Below are positions 1 to 11,480 of a DNA stretch of 64,000 bases, one piece after another (position 1 is the first letter of the stretch; each line of letters starts with the position of its first letter). The stretch is from assembly GCA_036365515.1 (NCBI GenBank), contig CM070876.1:172633978-172697977 (forward strand), given 5' to 3'. Made by a program: the position numbers and the translations under genes. Origin of the DNA: Torymus aiolomorphi. Lineage: Eukaryota > Arthropoda > Insecta > Hymenoptera > Torymidae. Under the pieces are notes generated by a model. The model saw nothing but the letters and a program-made list of their open reading frames with translations, was not told where the DNA came from and ran no database searches.

Positions 1-1660
1 ACTTCTATAGCATTAAATTATGCACAATTATTTACACAAGTTGTTTTACACCAAATGATTTTACACGATTGATTTATACAGTGGCATAATAATACACAAT
101 TATTTACAAAAGTAAATAATTATTATTATTGCGACGATGAAGAAGCTGCTAACTCGCCGCGACGATGAAGAAGATGCTATCTCACCGCGGCGATGAAGAA
201 CTCTACTTTTTTTTCTCCTATTTATCTAATGCGTCATGGTTGGAATACTATTCCGAATGATATTAGAATTGAGAATAAAATAGGTTTACTTAAGAATAAA
301 ATTAAGAAATATATTTTTAGTTATGAATTAATTATAGCGGTGATGTGATGCTTCTACATCTTTGTAATTTTCTTTGTAATTGGATCTTTTGGTCCGTTTG
401 AATAAATAAATACATAAATAAATAAACAAATTTGAATGTTTTTTTAAGGAGTTCTGTAATCTTTTAAAATAAAGTTTGTTAGTATATTATTCTTGTACAG
501 AACATCTTGTTGGCTGTTTCAAAATAGTAGTTTTCGTCACTAGGGCGTAAAGTTGAACTTTACGCACCGAGTGTTGGGTGATCACGAGGTCGTAAAGATT
601 TCGCCCGCGTAGCGAACAATGTTTTTTTTTATAGTATGAGTAAAGCACGTCGTTGCATTGTTTGAGTGTGTAAAGTTGATTTTTACGCACAGTATGCGTA
701 GAGCGAATCTTTACGCACACTATGTGTGAAATTCAACTTTACGCACTGAAAAAGATGCGACTCGACGTACTTTACGCATACTATGCAAAAAAAATATTTA
801 GGCTCTTTTCAAAGTTTTTTACGGAGTCTTTATACAGTTGTTGAGTTGACGAAGAGAGGGGCGGGGGGGGGGGGGTTGAATTTTTTTTTTTTAAAAGCGA
901 TTTTTTGAATAATCACGATTTAAGAAGTTAATATAGTAAGAATTACCCTCACTCAATTTTGAGATAAATATTTTAAAGTTTAAACGTTTATAGTTGACGG
1001 GCATATAATTATATATACACTCATTTTTCCTTTACAAAGTTATGTAAATGCTTTTATTAGCTGCCACTGATATTTGTGTTTACATAATATTTTATTTTCT
1101 TTTTTTTATTAAGGTGATGTGATACCGACACTATTACTCAATTCTGGGTTCCCTTTTTCGTCTTCAATTTTAAACTTTAAAAAAAAAAACTCTTTGACAT
1201 GTTATAAGTTCAATAAAGAACTATCACGTATCAAAGAGTTTTTTCCTTAAAAATAAAAATTGAATGAGAAAATTATAACGGACCATTAAAAAAATCAAAA
1301 TTAGAAGTGTAATTTCAATTTTTATAATATGTATACAATTATTTATAATAAACATATACAATTATTGAATAATAATATATTTATAATGTAAAAAATGGAG
1401 TTATTATATATGATTTTGAAAATGTGAGTAAGTTGATATCAGGATAGATAGCAATATTTAATTTTATATTTTAAAACATTACTTTCTTTTTAAATAAAAT
1501 AAGTGTCAAATAACAAATAATATCAATAATAAGAACAAAGTATGCAATTTTTTAAATACAACATTAATGAATTATTAAATCATTGAAAAAAAATGATAAT
1601 GAATAAACATATTTTATATTTAAAATATGTACTATACATATAGGAACGATACATTAATTT
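1..1660. other. AT-rich repeat DNA, no gene
   Basis: No coding region can be supported here. Positions 131-201 hold two and a half copies of a 28-bp tandem repeat (GCGACGATGAAGAAG...). Positions 510-780 are rich in short hairpins built on CGTAAAGTT/AACTTTACG and contain a GCGTAGCGAAC core (listed separately). A G-run followed by a T-run lies at about 860-893. The rest is AT-rich sequence in which I see nothing. Confidence 0.6.
510..780. repeat. Hairpin-rich repeat with GCGTAGCGAAC core
   Basis: Several inverted copies of CGTAAAGTT/AACTTTACG (for example around 547-565, 671-690 and 735-745) flank a core CCGCGTAGCGAAC near 604. Related-looking blocks, a GAGCG(A/T)AGCGAG-type core flanked by hairpin arms, occur near 11408-11480 and 16605-16725, and a similar hairpin lies near 43900-43970. 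This looks like a dispersed non-coding repeat family. No open reading frame is shared among copies. Confidence 0.45.
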
Positions 1661-1663
1661 GTA

Positions 1664-1698
1664 GGAAGCTACGTGCCAATGAATTGGCAGCGGTTTTT
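1664..1698 (+). repeat. 35-bp inverted repeat, left copy
   Basis: A perfect 35-bp match, in inverted orientation, to 10627-10661. It contains a GCCAAT/ATTGGC hairpin. The similarity continues outward with gaps to about 1642 (left) and 10685 (right) but stops inward. The copy lies 24 bases beyond the protease stop codon (1722-1724), so the two copies closely bracket the protease gene. It could be the end of a gene-carrying unit or two chance copies of a dispersed repeat. Confidence 0.6.
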
Positions 1699-1789
1699 AT
1701 ACTATGTTAGGTTTATAAATTTTAAAATCTGAGTGCAGTTTTTTCTTCAATCCAATGATGGTATTTGTGCACCCTACCCTATTGAAAAA

Positions 1790-1980
1790 AATCATGTGAC
1801 TAATCATATGATTAATCCAGTGATTAATCACATGATTAATCATATGATAAATCATGTGATCAATCATGTGATTAATCATGTGGTTGATCATGTGATCAAT
1901 CATGTGATTAATCACATGATATTATCGACGGAAAAATCATGTGATTAATCACATGATTAATCACATGATTGATCACATGA
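1790..1980. repeat. Left subterminal 12-bp repeat array
   Basis: Head-to-tail and inverted copies of a 12-bp unit (ATGATTAATCAC / ATCATGTGATTA), interrupted once near 1921-1944 by a spacer, ATTATCGACGGAAAAA. The array gives spurious open frames reading Met-Ile-Asn-His or Met-Ile-Asp-His repeats on both strands. Subterminal arrays like this are typical transposase-binding zones; I do not regard it as coding. Confidence 0.75.
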
Positions 1981-2541
1981 ATTTTTCCAGAATCCAGGAA
2001 TATGCTCTGCTGAATTTATAACTTAATTTATTTATTATCTAGCAGTTTACCACTGCTATTATAAATGAAAAATAATAGTTAAATGAAACATTTACAATAT
2101 AATATAATTATTTGTATATTACAGTTATTTAGATAATTAATTTAATTGAAGATATAGACAACTTTATTGTTATTACAATTATAATGTTCCGACATAACTG
2201 AAGAATGGGACAAAATAAGAACTTCTAAATATATTCTGCCCTAATGAAAAGATGGGATATTTGGGTTATTGGGTATAGATGGGCAATTGATATACGATAA
2301 ATGGGCCCTATGGGTTTTCCTTGCGGGTCCCATATGACTGATATAAAACTAGTTAACATTTTTTTCGGATTACAAACATTTTATTCGAATAATAATCAAT
2401 ATTACTTCTTATACTACTTTGATAAAAGTATATTTTTATTATAAATTAAGGCTACAACTGTAAATAAACAATAAAGACACGTAACATACCTGTATAAGGG
2501 AATAAGATTATTATAAATGATATTGTTATTAATGTAGAGAA

Positions 2542-2745
2542 ATGATGTTTAAGGAGCCTCGTGCTCGCGCTACTCGACTCCGACCCGTGGTAGCAAATTC
2601 ACACGAAGCCGGAGCCGAGCGCGCCCACGTGTACTCGATTTTGGCAGCTACCATGAACAGTTGCGACGACGTCAGCGACAGCGCGAGGAGGCCACTACAT
2701 GGCGATGCTGTTTCTATTGAAAAACAGAGAAGATATTTTACATAA
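2542..2745 (+). other. GC-rich 67-codon open frame in left arm of the palindromic element
   Basis: A GC-rich island in AT-rich surroundings encodes a 67-residue frame starting MMFKEPRARATRLRP. The mirrored frame at 7730-7527 is the same length and differs at only a few positions (D/E, S/G and E/K changes). Similarity between arms is expected from the palindrome, so it does not show coding on its own. No known domain is visible. It may be a captured genomic fragment or a small element-encoded peptide. Confidence 0.35.
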
Positions 2746-5700
2746 AGTCAGCTGCTCAAAATTTTAGAATTGTTTATGTTTAATTTGTGAGTTAACTAAT
2801 ATTTTTTATTAAACAAAATTTTTTCTGATTCTTTATTAAAAACCATTTAAAATGAGCCCTGGGACGATATTAGCAAACATTTAAAATGATCCATTTGGAA
2901 AGTCTCAGATTCGCTACTTATTAGTATACCTTCATCTGAAAAAAGAAAATAATAAGTACAGCAGAATATTTTTGATTGGACAAAATTTTTACTGAATCTT
3001 TATTAAAGTCCCTTTCAAATAAGCCCTGATCGATGTTCGCAAACCCACTTGAAAAGAATTGTATATTTTTTTAATCTCAGTAGAAACCAATAATTGGTAT
3101 TTTTGAGAACCTGCTGGATTTGAGATCTTAATATTATTCATATATCTTATGTCATGGATCTTGTCGCTGAATTTTCTCAAAGCGTGAAAAATATATAACA
3201 TCTATTTTCAACAATATTTTCAACATCAGGCATTTATACTTTCCTAAATTTTCAATGGGAGACGCTTACACTGTTAATTTGTAAACTTCATATCTATTCG
3301 AAACTGAATTTTATAAGTAATCTATTATTATGTGTACCAAAGCTAAAATTAATATACTATAAAAAAGTTGCAATCAAATTAGTGGAAAGACAATTAACAA
3401 TTGTATATTCCAATGCGCATACAAATACTTCTTACTCAATAATTTTCAAATAAAATATGGTGTTCTTATTAAGGCTTCGTTTCATGAATTTCATAAACTA
3501 TGTAATCTACAAACTTATAACTCATTAAGATCCATAATACAATTATTTAATTTTCAACTTAACACTGAATAGTTTATGAAATTTCATGAAGCGGAGGCTT
3601 AATAAGAAAACCATATTTTATTTGAAAATTATTGGTTATGGTGTATACGTCTGTGCATTTGAATTTGCAATTGCTAAATTGTCTTTCAACTACTTTATTG
3701 CAACTTTTTTATAGTCATTTACTTTTAGCTTTGGCACACGATAATATAGATTACTTATAAAATTGTTTCGAATAGATATGAAGATTACAAATAAAGTTAA
3801 GCGTCTCCTATTGAAAATTTAGGACAGTAAATAAAAATATTATTACTTATTAGCCAGTCAAAAATATTGTTGAAAATAAATATTTAATATATTTTTCATG
3901 CTTTGAAAAAATCAGCTACAAGATCCATGACATGAGATATATGAATAATATTAAGATCTCAAATCCAGCAGGTTGTCGAAAAAGCCCTGATCGATGTTCG
4001 CAAACCCACTTGAAAAGAATTCTATATTTTTTTAATGTCAGTAGAAACCAATAATTGGTATTTTTGACAACCTGCTGGATTTGAGATCTTAATATTATTC
4101 ATATATCTTATGCCATGGATCTTGTCGCTGAATTTTCTCAAAGCATGAAAAATATATAACATCTATTTTCAACAATATTTTCAACAGGCATTTATACTTT
4201 CCTAAATTTTCAATGGGAGACGCTTACACTGTTAATACACTCTATTTGTAAACTTCATACCTATTCGAAACTGAATTTTATAAGCAATCTATTATTATGT
4301 GTACCAAAGCTAAAAGTAAAATACTATAAAAAAGTTGCAATCAAATTAGTTGAAAGACAACTAACAATTGTATATTCCAATGCGCATACAAATACTTCTT
4401 ACTCAATAATTTTCAAATAAAATATGGTGTTCTTATTAAGGCTTCGTTTCATGAATTTCATAAACTATGTAATCTACAAACTTATAACTCATTAAGATCC
4501 ATAATACAATTATTTAATTTTCAACTTAACACTGAATAGTTTATGAAATTTTATGAAGCGGAGGCTTAATAAGAAAACCATATTTTATTTGAAAATTATT
4601 GGTTATGGAGTATACGTCTGTGCATTTGAATTTGCAATTGCTAAATTGTCTTTCAACTACTTTATTGCAACTTTTTTATAGTCATTTACTTTTAGCTTTG
4701 GCACACGATAATATAGATTACTTATAAAATTGTTTCGAATAGATATGAAGATTACAAATAGAGTTAAGCGTCTCCTATTGAAAATTTAGGACAGTAAATA
4801 AAAATATTATTACTTATAAGCCAGTCAAAAATATTGTTGAAAATAAATATTTAATATATTTTTCATTCTTTGAAAAAATCAACTACAAGATCCATGACAT
4901 GAGATATATGAATAATATTAAGATCTCAAATCCAGCAGGTTGTCGAAAATACCAATTATTGGTTTCTACTGACATTTAAAAAATATACAATTCTTTTCAA
5001 GTCGGTTTGAGAACATCGATCAGGGCATATTTGAAAGGCACTTTAATAAAGATTCAGTAAAAATATTGTCGAATCAAAAATATTCTGCTGTACTTATGAT
5101 TTTCTTTTTTCAGATGAAGGTATATACTAATAAGTAGTGAATCTGAGACTTTCCAAATGGATCATAAAGAAAATATAACGACATATACAAATTAAAAGCA
5201 AATTTTTTCTCAATCAATATTTTATACAAAAAATTTCAGGATTGAGTAAAGAAAATGAGAATACTTAAGTTATCACAAAAAATTGCAAAGAATAACAACT
5301 TTCCACATTAGAGGGGTTAGAAGCGAAAAAGGGCTTACCGAATCTATGCTTGTAGGTGACTTCGCTGTCTTGTTGTCTCAAATGGGTGATCACCTCCAAG
5401 TGATAGACGCGACGAAAGAATCAAAACCTACCAGGACACCGTACAACCGCCGCTGTCATCGCTGGGAACGCCACGGACGAGACGATTCTATCGCAAATTC
5501 GAAAGCACGCACGAGACACGGCAGCAAGATAGCGCACGCTCGCTCGCTCGCTCGGTCTTATTCGCATGGTCGGACGTGAACCAACCGGGCTTCCGTACAA
5601 GATAGCGCACGCTCGCTCGCTCGCTCGGTCTTATTCGCATGGTCGGACGTGAACCAACCGGGCTTCCGTAGGCAGCACCAACAGCTGATTGAATTGTTTG

Positions 5701-7526
5701 TATAAGAAATGCCTACCGAGGCTGCCGTGCGCATGTCTCGTCCGTGGCGTTCCCAGCGATGACAGCGGCGGTTTCAGTACGGTGTCCTGGTGGGTTTTGA
5801 TTCTTTCGTCGCGTCCATCACTTGGAGGTGATCACCCATTTGAGACAACAAGACAGCGAAGTCACCTGCAAAGCATAGATTCGGTAAGCCCTTTCTCGCT
5901 TCTAACCTCTCTAATGTGGAAAGTTGTTATTCTTTGCAATTTTTTGTGTAAACTCAACTATTCTCATTTTCTTTACTCAATCCTGAAATTTTTTGTATAA
6001 AATATTGATTGGGAAAAAATTTGCTATTTATTTGTATATGTGGTTATATTTTCTTTATTAGTATACCTTCATCTGAAAAAAGAAAATAATAAGTACAGCA
6101 GAATATTTTTAATTCTACAAAATTTTTACTGAATCTTTATTAAAGACCCTTTCAAATAAGCCCTGATCGATATTCGCTAACCCACTTGAGAAGAATTGTA
6201 TATTTTTTAAATGTCAGTAGAAAGCAATAATTTATATTTTCGACAACACAATGGATTTGGGATTTTAATATTATTCATGTATCTCATGTCATGGATCTTG
6301 TCACTGAATTTTCTCAAAGCATTAAAAATATATTAAACATCTATTTTCAACAATATTTTCAACAGGCTTATACTTTCCTAAGTTTTCAATGGGAGACGCT
6401 TACACGGTTAATACACTCTTTTTGTAAACTTCATATCTATTTGAAACTGAATTTTATAAGTAATCTATTATTATATGTACCAAAGCTAAAAATAAATTAC
6501 TATAAAAAAGTTGCAATCAAGTTAGTCGAAAGACAATTTAGCAATTGCAAATTCAAATGCACAGTATGCAATATGCAGTATGCATATGCAGTATGCACAG
6601 TATGCAATATATACACGTATACTCCATAACCAATAATTTTCAAATAAAATATGGTTTTCTTATTAAGCCTTTGCTTCATGAAATTTCATAAACTATTCAG
6701 CGTAAGTTGAAAATTAAATAATTGTATTATGGATCTTAATGAGTTATAAGTTTGTAGATTACATAGTTTATGAAATTTGTGAAACGAAGCCTTAATAAGA
6801 ACACCATATTTTATTTGAAAATTATTGAGTGAGAAGTATTTGTATGCGCATTGGAATATATAATTGTTAATTGTCTTTCAACTAATTTGATTGCAACTTT
6901 TTTATAGTATTTTACTTTTAGCTTTGCTACACATAGTAATAAATTACTTATAAAATTCAGTTTCGAATAGGTATGAAGTTTACAAATAGAGTGTATTAAC
7001 AGTGTAAGCGTCTCCTATTGAAAATTTAGGAAAGTACAAATGCCTGTTGAAAATATTGTTGAAAATAGATGTTTAATATATTTTTCATGCTTTGAGAAAA
7101 TTCAGCGACAAGATCCATGACATAAGATATATGAATAATATTAAGATCTCAAATCCAGCAGGTTGTCAAAAATAGCAATTATTAGTTTCTACTGACATTA
7201 AAAAAATATACAATTCTTTTCAAGTGGGTTTGCGAACATCGATCAGGGCTTATTTGAAAGGGACTTTAATAAAGATTCAGTAAAAATTTTGTCCAATCAA
7301 AAATATTCTGCTGTACTTATTATTTTCTTTTTTCAGATGAAGGTATACTAATAAGTAGCGAATCTGAGACTTTCCAAATGGATCATTTTAAATGTTTGCT
7401 AATATCGTTCCAGGGCTCATTTTAAATGGTTTTTAATAAAGAATCAGAAAGAATTTTGTTTAATAAAAAATATTAGTTAACTCACAAATTAAACATAAAC
7501 AATTCTAAAATTTTGAGCAGCTGACT

Positions 7527-7730
7527 TTATGTAAAATATCTTCTCTGTTTTTTAATAGAAACAGCATCGCCATGTAGTGGCCTCCTCGCGCTGTCGCCGA
7601 CTTCGTCGCAACTGTTCATGGTAGCTGCCAAAATCGAGTACACGTGGGCGCGCTCGGCTCCGGCTTCGTGTGAATTTGCTACCACGGGTCGGAGTCGAGT
7701 AGCGCGAGCACGAGGCTCCTTAAACATCAT
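7527..7730 (-). other. GC-rich 67-codon open frame in right arm (mirror copy)
   Basis: Mirror copy of the frame at 2542-2745, same length and with no stop or indel. See that entry for the coding question. Confidence 0.35.
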
Positions 7731-8284
7731 TTCTACATTAATAACAATATCATTTATAATAATCTTATTCCCTTATACAGGTATGTTACGTGTCTTTATT
7801 GTTTATTTACAGTTGTAGCCTTAATTTATAATAAAAATATACTTTTATCAAAGTAGTATAAGAAGTAATATTGATTATTATTCGAATAAAATGTTTGTAA
7901 TCCGAAAAAAATGTTAACTAGTTTTATATCAGTCATATGGGACCCGCAAGGAAAACCCATAGGGCCCATTTATCGTATATCAATTGCTCATCTATACCCA
8001 ATAACCCAAATATCCCATCTTTTCATTAGGGCAGAATATATTTAGAAGTTCTTATTTTGTCCCATTCTTCAGTTATGTCGGAACATTATAATTGTAATAA
8101 CAATAAAGTTGTCTATATCTTCAATTGAATTAATTATCTAAATAACTGTAATATACAAATAATTATATTATATTGCAAATGTTTCATTTAACTATTTTTT
8201 TTCATTTATAATATAGCAGTGGTAAACTGCTAGATAATAAATAAATTAAGTTATAAATTCAGCAGAGCATATTCCTGGATTCTG

Positions 8285-8495
8285 GAAAAATTCATGTGAT
8301 CAATCATGTGATTAATCATGTGATTAATCACATGATTTTTCCGTCGATAATATCATGTGATTAATCATATGATTGATCACATGATTAACCACATGATTAA
8401 TCACATGATTGATCACATGATTGATCACATGATTTATCATATGATTAATCATGTGATTAATCACTGGATTAATCATATGATTAGTCACATGATTT
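8285..8495. repeat. Right subterminal 12-bp repeat array
   Basis: Mirror image of the array at 1790-1980, including the same spacer near 8335-8350. The two arrays differ slightly in copy number. Confidence 0.75.
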
Positions 8496-10626
8496 TTTTC
8501 AATAGGGTAGTGAACACTGAAGGATATACTCCCGATCCAACAACTCTACCAGTGGAAATAATCCCATAGAGTTTACCACGAATAACACCAGGTCCACCAG
8601 AATCACCGAGGCACGCATTAGCCTCTCCATTGCCCGCACAAAACATATTATCGGTTATCTCATCTGACAACCTGTAAACTCTTACACATAATGCTTGATT
8701 CATCACAGGTACGTATGCAGCCTTCAAAATATCAGATGCCCTTAGCTGATGTTCCTAAAAATAGTTAATCAAATTAACTAAAGAAATTCTAGAAAAAAAG
8801 AAAACCTTTCGCTGTGAGGGATAAGAACTTACCCCTGTCTTTCCAAAACCAGAAATCCGCATCCATTCACCATCTCTGGGAATATCGTGTGGCTTTGCAA
8901 GTTCTATAGGTCGTTGTTCATCATTAAATATAATAGGCACTGCAAGCTGGATGAAAAATATAATGAAAATATTCATGTTAGTCACAAGTTCTTAGTTCTT
9001 AATCAAAAATTAAAATTTGTACTGAGATTTATTTAACAAGTTTCGAAGTTGTATAAAACTATTATTACACACATCGAAATACTAACATTGTCCTGAATAG
9101 TGATATTATATCTATACTAAATCCTTTCTAAGTAATTCACAGATAAAATAAACATATTTAATTACCTTGATTAAAGCAATGTCGTTGTTTCTGTTGTTGG
9201 GATCATAATCCCTATGCTTTATAATTCTCCTAATTCTGTGTTCTTCACCAAAATTTTCTCTGAATCCACTGCCAGTTCGTACTGATATATACGGTATATT
9301 ACTATTTTGCAATGAAGAGATTAATTTAATTTTTTGTAAGAAGTTCTATCATATAGAAATACTTAATGTAATTATAAAAATTAAATGAAATCTTACTGGA
9401 CACAGTGTGAACTAGTTATAACCCAAGATTCATGTATAATAGTTGCACCGCAGTGGACATGTTTACTCCAATCTGTAATCCAAAGCAAGCTAGCCTAAAA
9501 ACAAATTTAAATACTTTTATCCTGAGGGCTATGGGCTCAAGATTTATATTGAAATTATTATGTTGATATACAAGATATAAGGAGCTTTAATCAGATTCAA
9601 CGTCTTCTTGAATTATTTGAAAAAACTTTAAAATTTCTATAAACTGTTTTGTATGAAATTTATTCAATACATAATGCCATAAAGCAAGTACGTCTATTAA
9701 TATCATTCATGGAATATTTTATTCAACAGATTGTTAGATTTATTTATTAATAGATTATTAATAAATGAATCTATTAATAATTCTATTAAATAATCTATTA
9801 ATTTATTAACCAGTTACATTAAAGAAATTGCTGCAAAGGAATGAATGTTACAAAATTTAGTTGATATTTATTTACATGATATGGTACATCGCCTATTCTA
9901 ACGTAATCTCCTCCTTGAATTTTATTTTCATGTGTTCCATTGTTATCTATTAGAAATTGAAATATAATATGTAATTGAAAAATTTATTTTAATCCACAAA
10001 AATATTATTTAAAATCTATTTTACCTATATAGAAGCCGTTCGCAAAAGCGACGCACAACAAAATACGCAAAACCTTGATCATGACTGCAATAAGTGAAAA
10101 TGAAAAAAAAATCTTCGTTATATACACCGATCTTATCGAATGATCATGAATAGAATTATAAATTAAAAATAAAATAAACACAAGTGTTGTAGGCAACTAT
10201 TTCTTCCGTGCTATCATTGGCTTGGTTATGATACTAGTGATATATTGAGCGCATAAAGTGTCTACACAAAACCCCTACACAGGACTTTTATAGCACAGCT
10301 AAGTTCTACACATATAATATTAAGAAAAAATGTACGTATATATAGTCTACACTAAGATAGTTTACACGATTAAAATTTACATCATGTCGTGCGCACGTCG
10401 TAACATGTGTACCGTGGCGCGCGGCCTTCAACAGCATTTATCGTAACAATCTCGAAAAATTCTATTCAGCAGCAATGCATAGAGTAGTAGAATTTTTCAA
10501 AAAACTGCCTTAGGTATTTAAGAATATAGTAGTTCGAATCAAATCGCAAAATTCGAAAACTCGTTACACAACTTTTGCATTTGAAAATACAGGTTTGAAA
10601 TAGCGAAACTTTTTTTTTCGCAAAAA

Positions 10627-10661
10627 AAAAACCGCTGCCAATTCATTGGCACGTAGCTTCC
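10627..10661 (-). repeat. 35-bp inverted repeat, right copy
   Basis: Partner of 1664-1698, about 545 bases upstream of the protease start codon. The two copies are 100% identical over 35 bp in inverted orientation. I see no convincing target duplication outside them, and the interval contains no transposase. Confidence 0.6.
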
Positions 10662-10739
10662 TCAAACTTAATTTACTGATTCCTTTAATTATTTTTTAAT
10701 TCCAATATCTAAAATTTAATACTTTATTTTGTACGGTGA

Positions 10740-11380
10740 GACTATGTTAAGTGGTTTGTGACTTTTGTAAAAACTACATCTGTTCTAAATTTCAAGACGA
10801 TTGGATAATCTTTACTCTTGTTATCCTTCGACAAAGGTAACTCTACTTTTTTATAAAACATTTTTTTCTGTAAAACAAATGAAGATAATCTCTTGAAATT
10901 TTAACCAAATATAGTCTTCAATGAGTTTCATAAGTGGTTATAATTTTAAGTCGATAAATCAAGTATTATCCTCAAATATCTGTTTTCGTAATAGACCGAT
11001 TTTTTTAGGTAACGAACTCGATCTGGAGGTGTATAAAAGCTACATCTGTACATAATTTCAGGACGATTGAATAATTATTACTCTTATTATCGTGCGACAA
11101 CGAAAACGCAAATTATTTCTAAAATAATTTATTATTTTTAAACAAATGAAGATAATCTCTTAAAATTTTAACATAATATAGTCTTCGATGAGTGTAATAA
11201 GTGGTTAAAATTTTAAGTCGATAAATCAAGTATTCTCTGAGAAAACGCTATTCGAAAATTTTTAAAAGAAATTTTTAACCTCAAATATCTTTTTTCGTAA
11301 TAGACCGATTTTTTGGGCAACGAACTCGATCTGAAGATATATAAAAGCTACATCTGTGCCAAAATTCAGGACGATTATAG
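10740..11380. repeat. Diverged tandem repeat, about 300-bp unit
   Basis: Two to three diverged copies share phrases such as ACATCTGT...TTTCA(A/G)GACGATTG, AACAAATGAAGATAATCTCTT and AAGTCGATAAATCAAGTATT in the same order. No coding frame runs across it. Confidence 0.55.
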
Positions 11381-11407
11381 TACATTTCGATACTAGTGCG
11401 AGGATTT

Positions 11408-11480
11408 GATTTTCCCCTCGTGTGACTGTTTGCACCCGAGCGAAGCGAGGGTGAAAAGGTCACACGAGGAGAAAATCAAC
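11408..11480. repeat. Hairpin repeat with GAGCGAAGCGAGGG core
   Basis: GATTTTCCCCTCGTGTGAC is mirrored by GTCACACGAGGAGAAAATC around the core CCGAGCGAAGCGAGGG. The same style of block recurs at 510-780 and 16605-16725. Confidence 0.5.

Larger units (their letters stand above)
1777..8507. mobile_element. 6.7 kb nested-palindrome (foldback) element with TA target duplication
   Basis: Terminal inverted repeats start CCCTATTGAAAAAAATCATG at 1777 and mirror it at 8507. TA lies on each side (1775-1776 and 8508-8509), and excision restores a protease exon in frame, so the boundaries are well supported. Inside each end is an array of 12-bp units based on ATCATGTGATTA (about 1790-1980 and 8285-8495). 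Outer arms (1777-3590 and 8507-6690) are mirror images. Within them a self-palindromic module occurs three times (about 3000-3975, 3985-5080, 6060-7330). The centre (5100-6110) is a further palindrome whose loop holds two tandem 74-bp copies (5524-5671). No transposase is seen, so it is probably non-autonomous, moved by a TA-target transposase (Tc1/mariner-like is my inference). Confidence 0.85.
1722..10082 (-). pseudogene. Chymotrypsin-fold (S1A) serine protease gene, last exon split by a transposon
   Basis: Secreted S1A serine protease, six exons: 10082-10025, 9946-9876, 9494-9397, 9301-9166, 8946-8833, then 8754-8508 continuing at 1774-1722 once the 1777-8507 element and one TA are removed. 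Every phase closes, giving 777 nt and 258 residues, usual for the family. A signal peptide covers about residues 1-17. The predicted activation site is K28/IQGG. The triad is H73 (SSHC), D116 (NNDIALIK) and S211 (GDSGGP). The residue at chymotrypsin position 189 is Asn (N205) instead of Asp, Ser or Gly, so substrate preference is unclear. The insertion falls at codon T241 (SVFT). In the assembled allele the protein would end with seven element-encoded residues, losing the C-terminal helix (RV...W-I...). The remaining 17 codons lie intact on the far side. Substrate and tissue are unknown. Confidence 0.9.

Noticed and set aside
1697..1948. Open frames rich in Met-Ile-Asn-His repeats (also 8357-8569)
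   Set aside because: They are translations of the 12-bp subterminal array of a mobile element, open on both strands because the unit lacks stops; no gene context.
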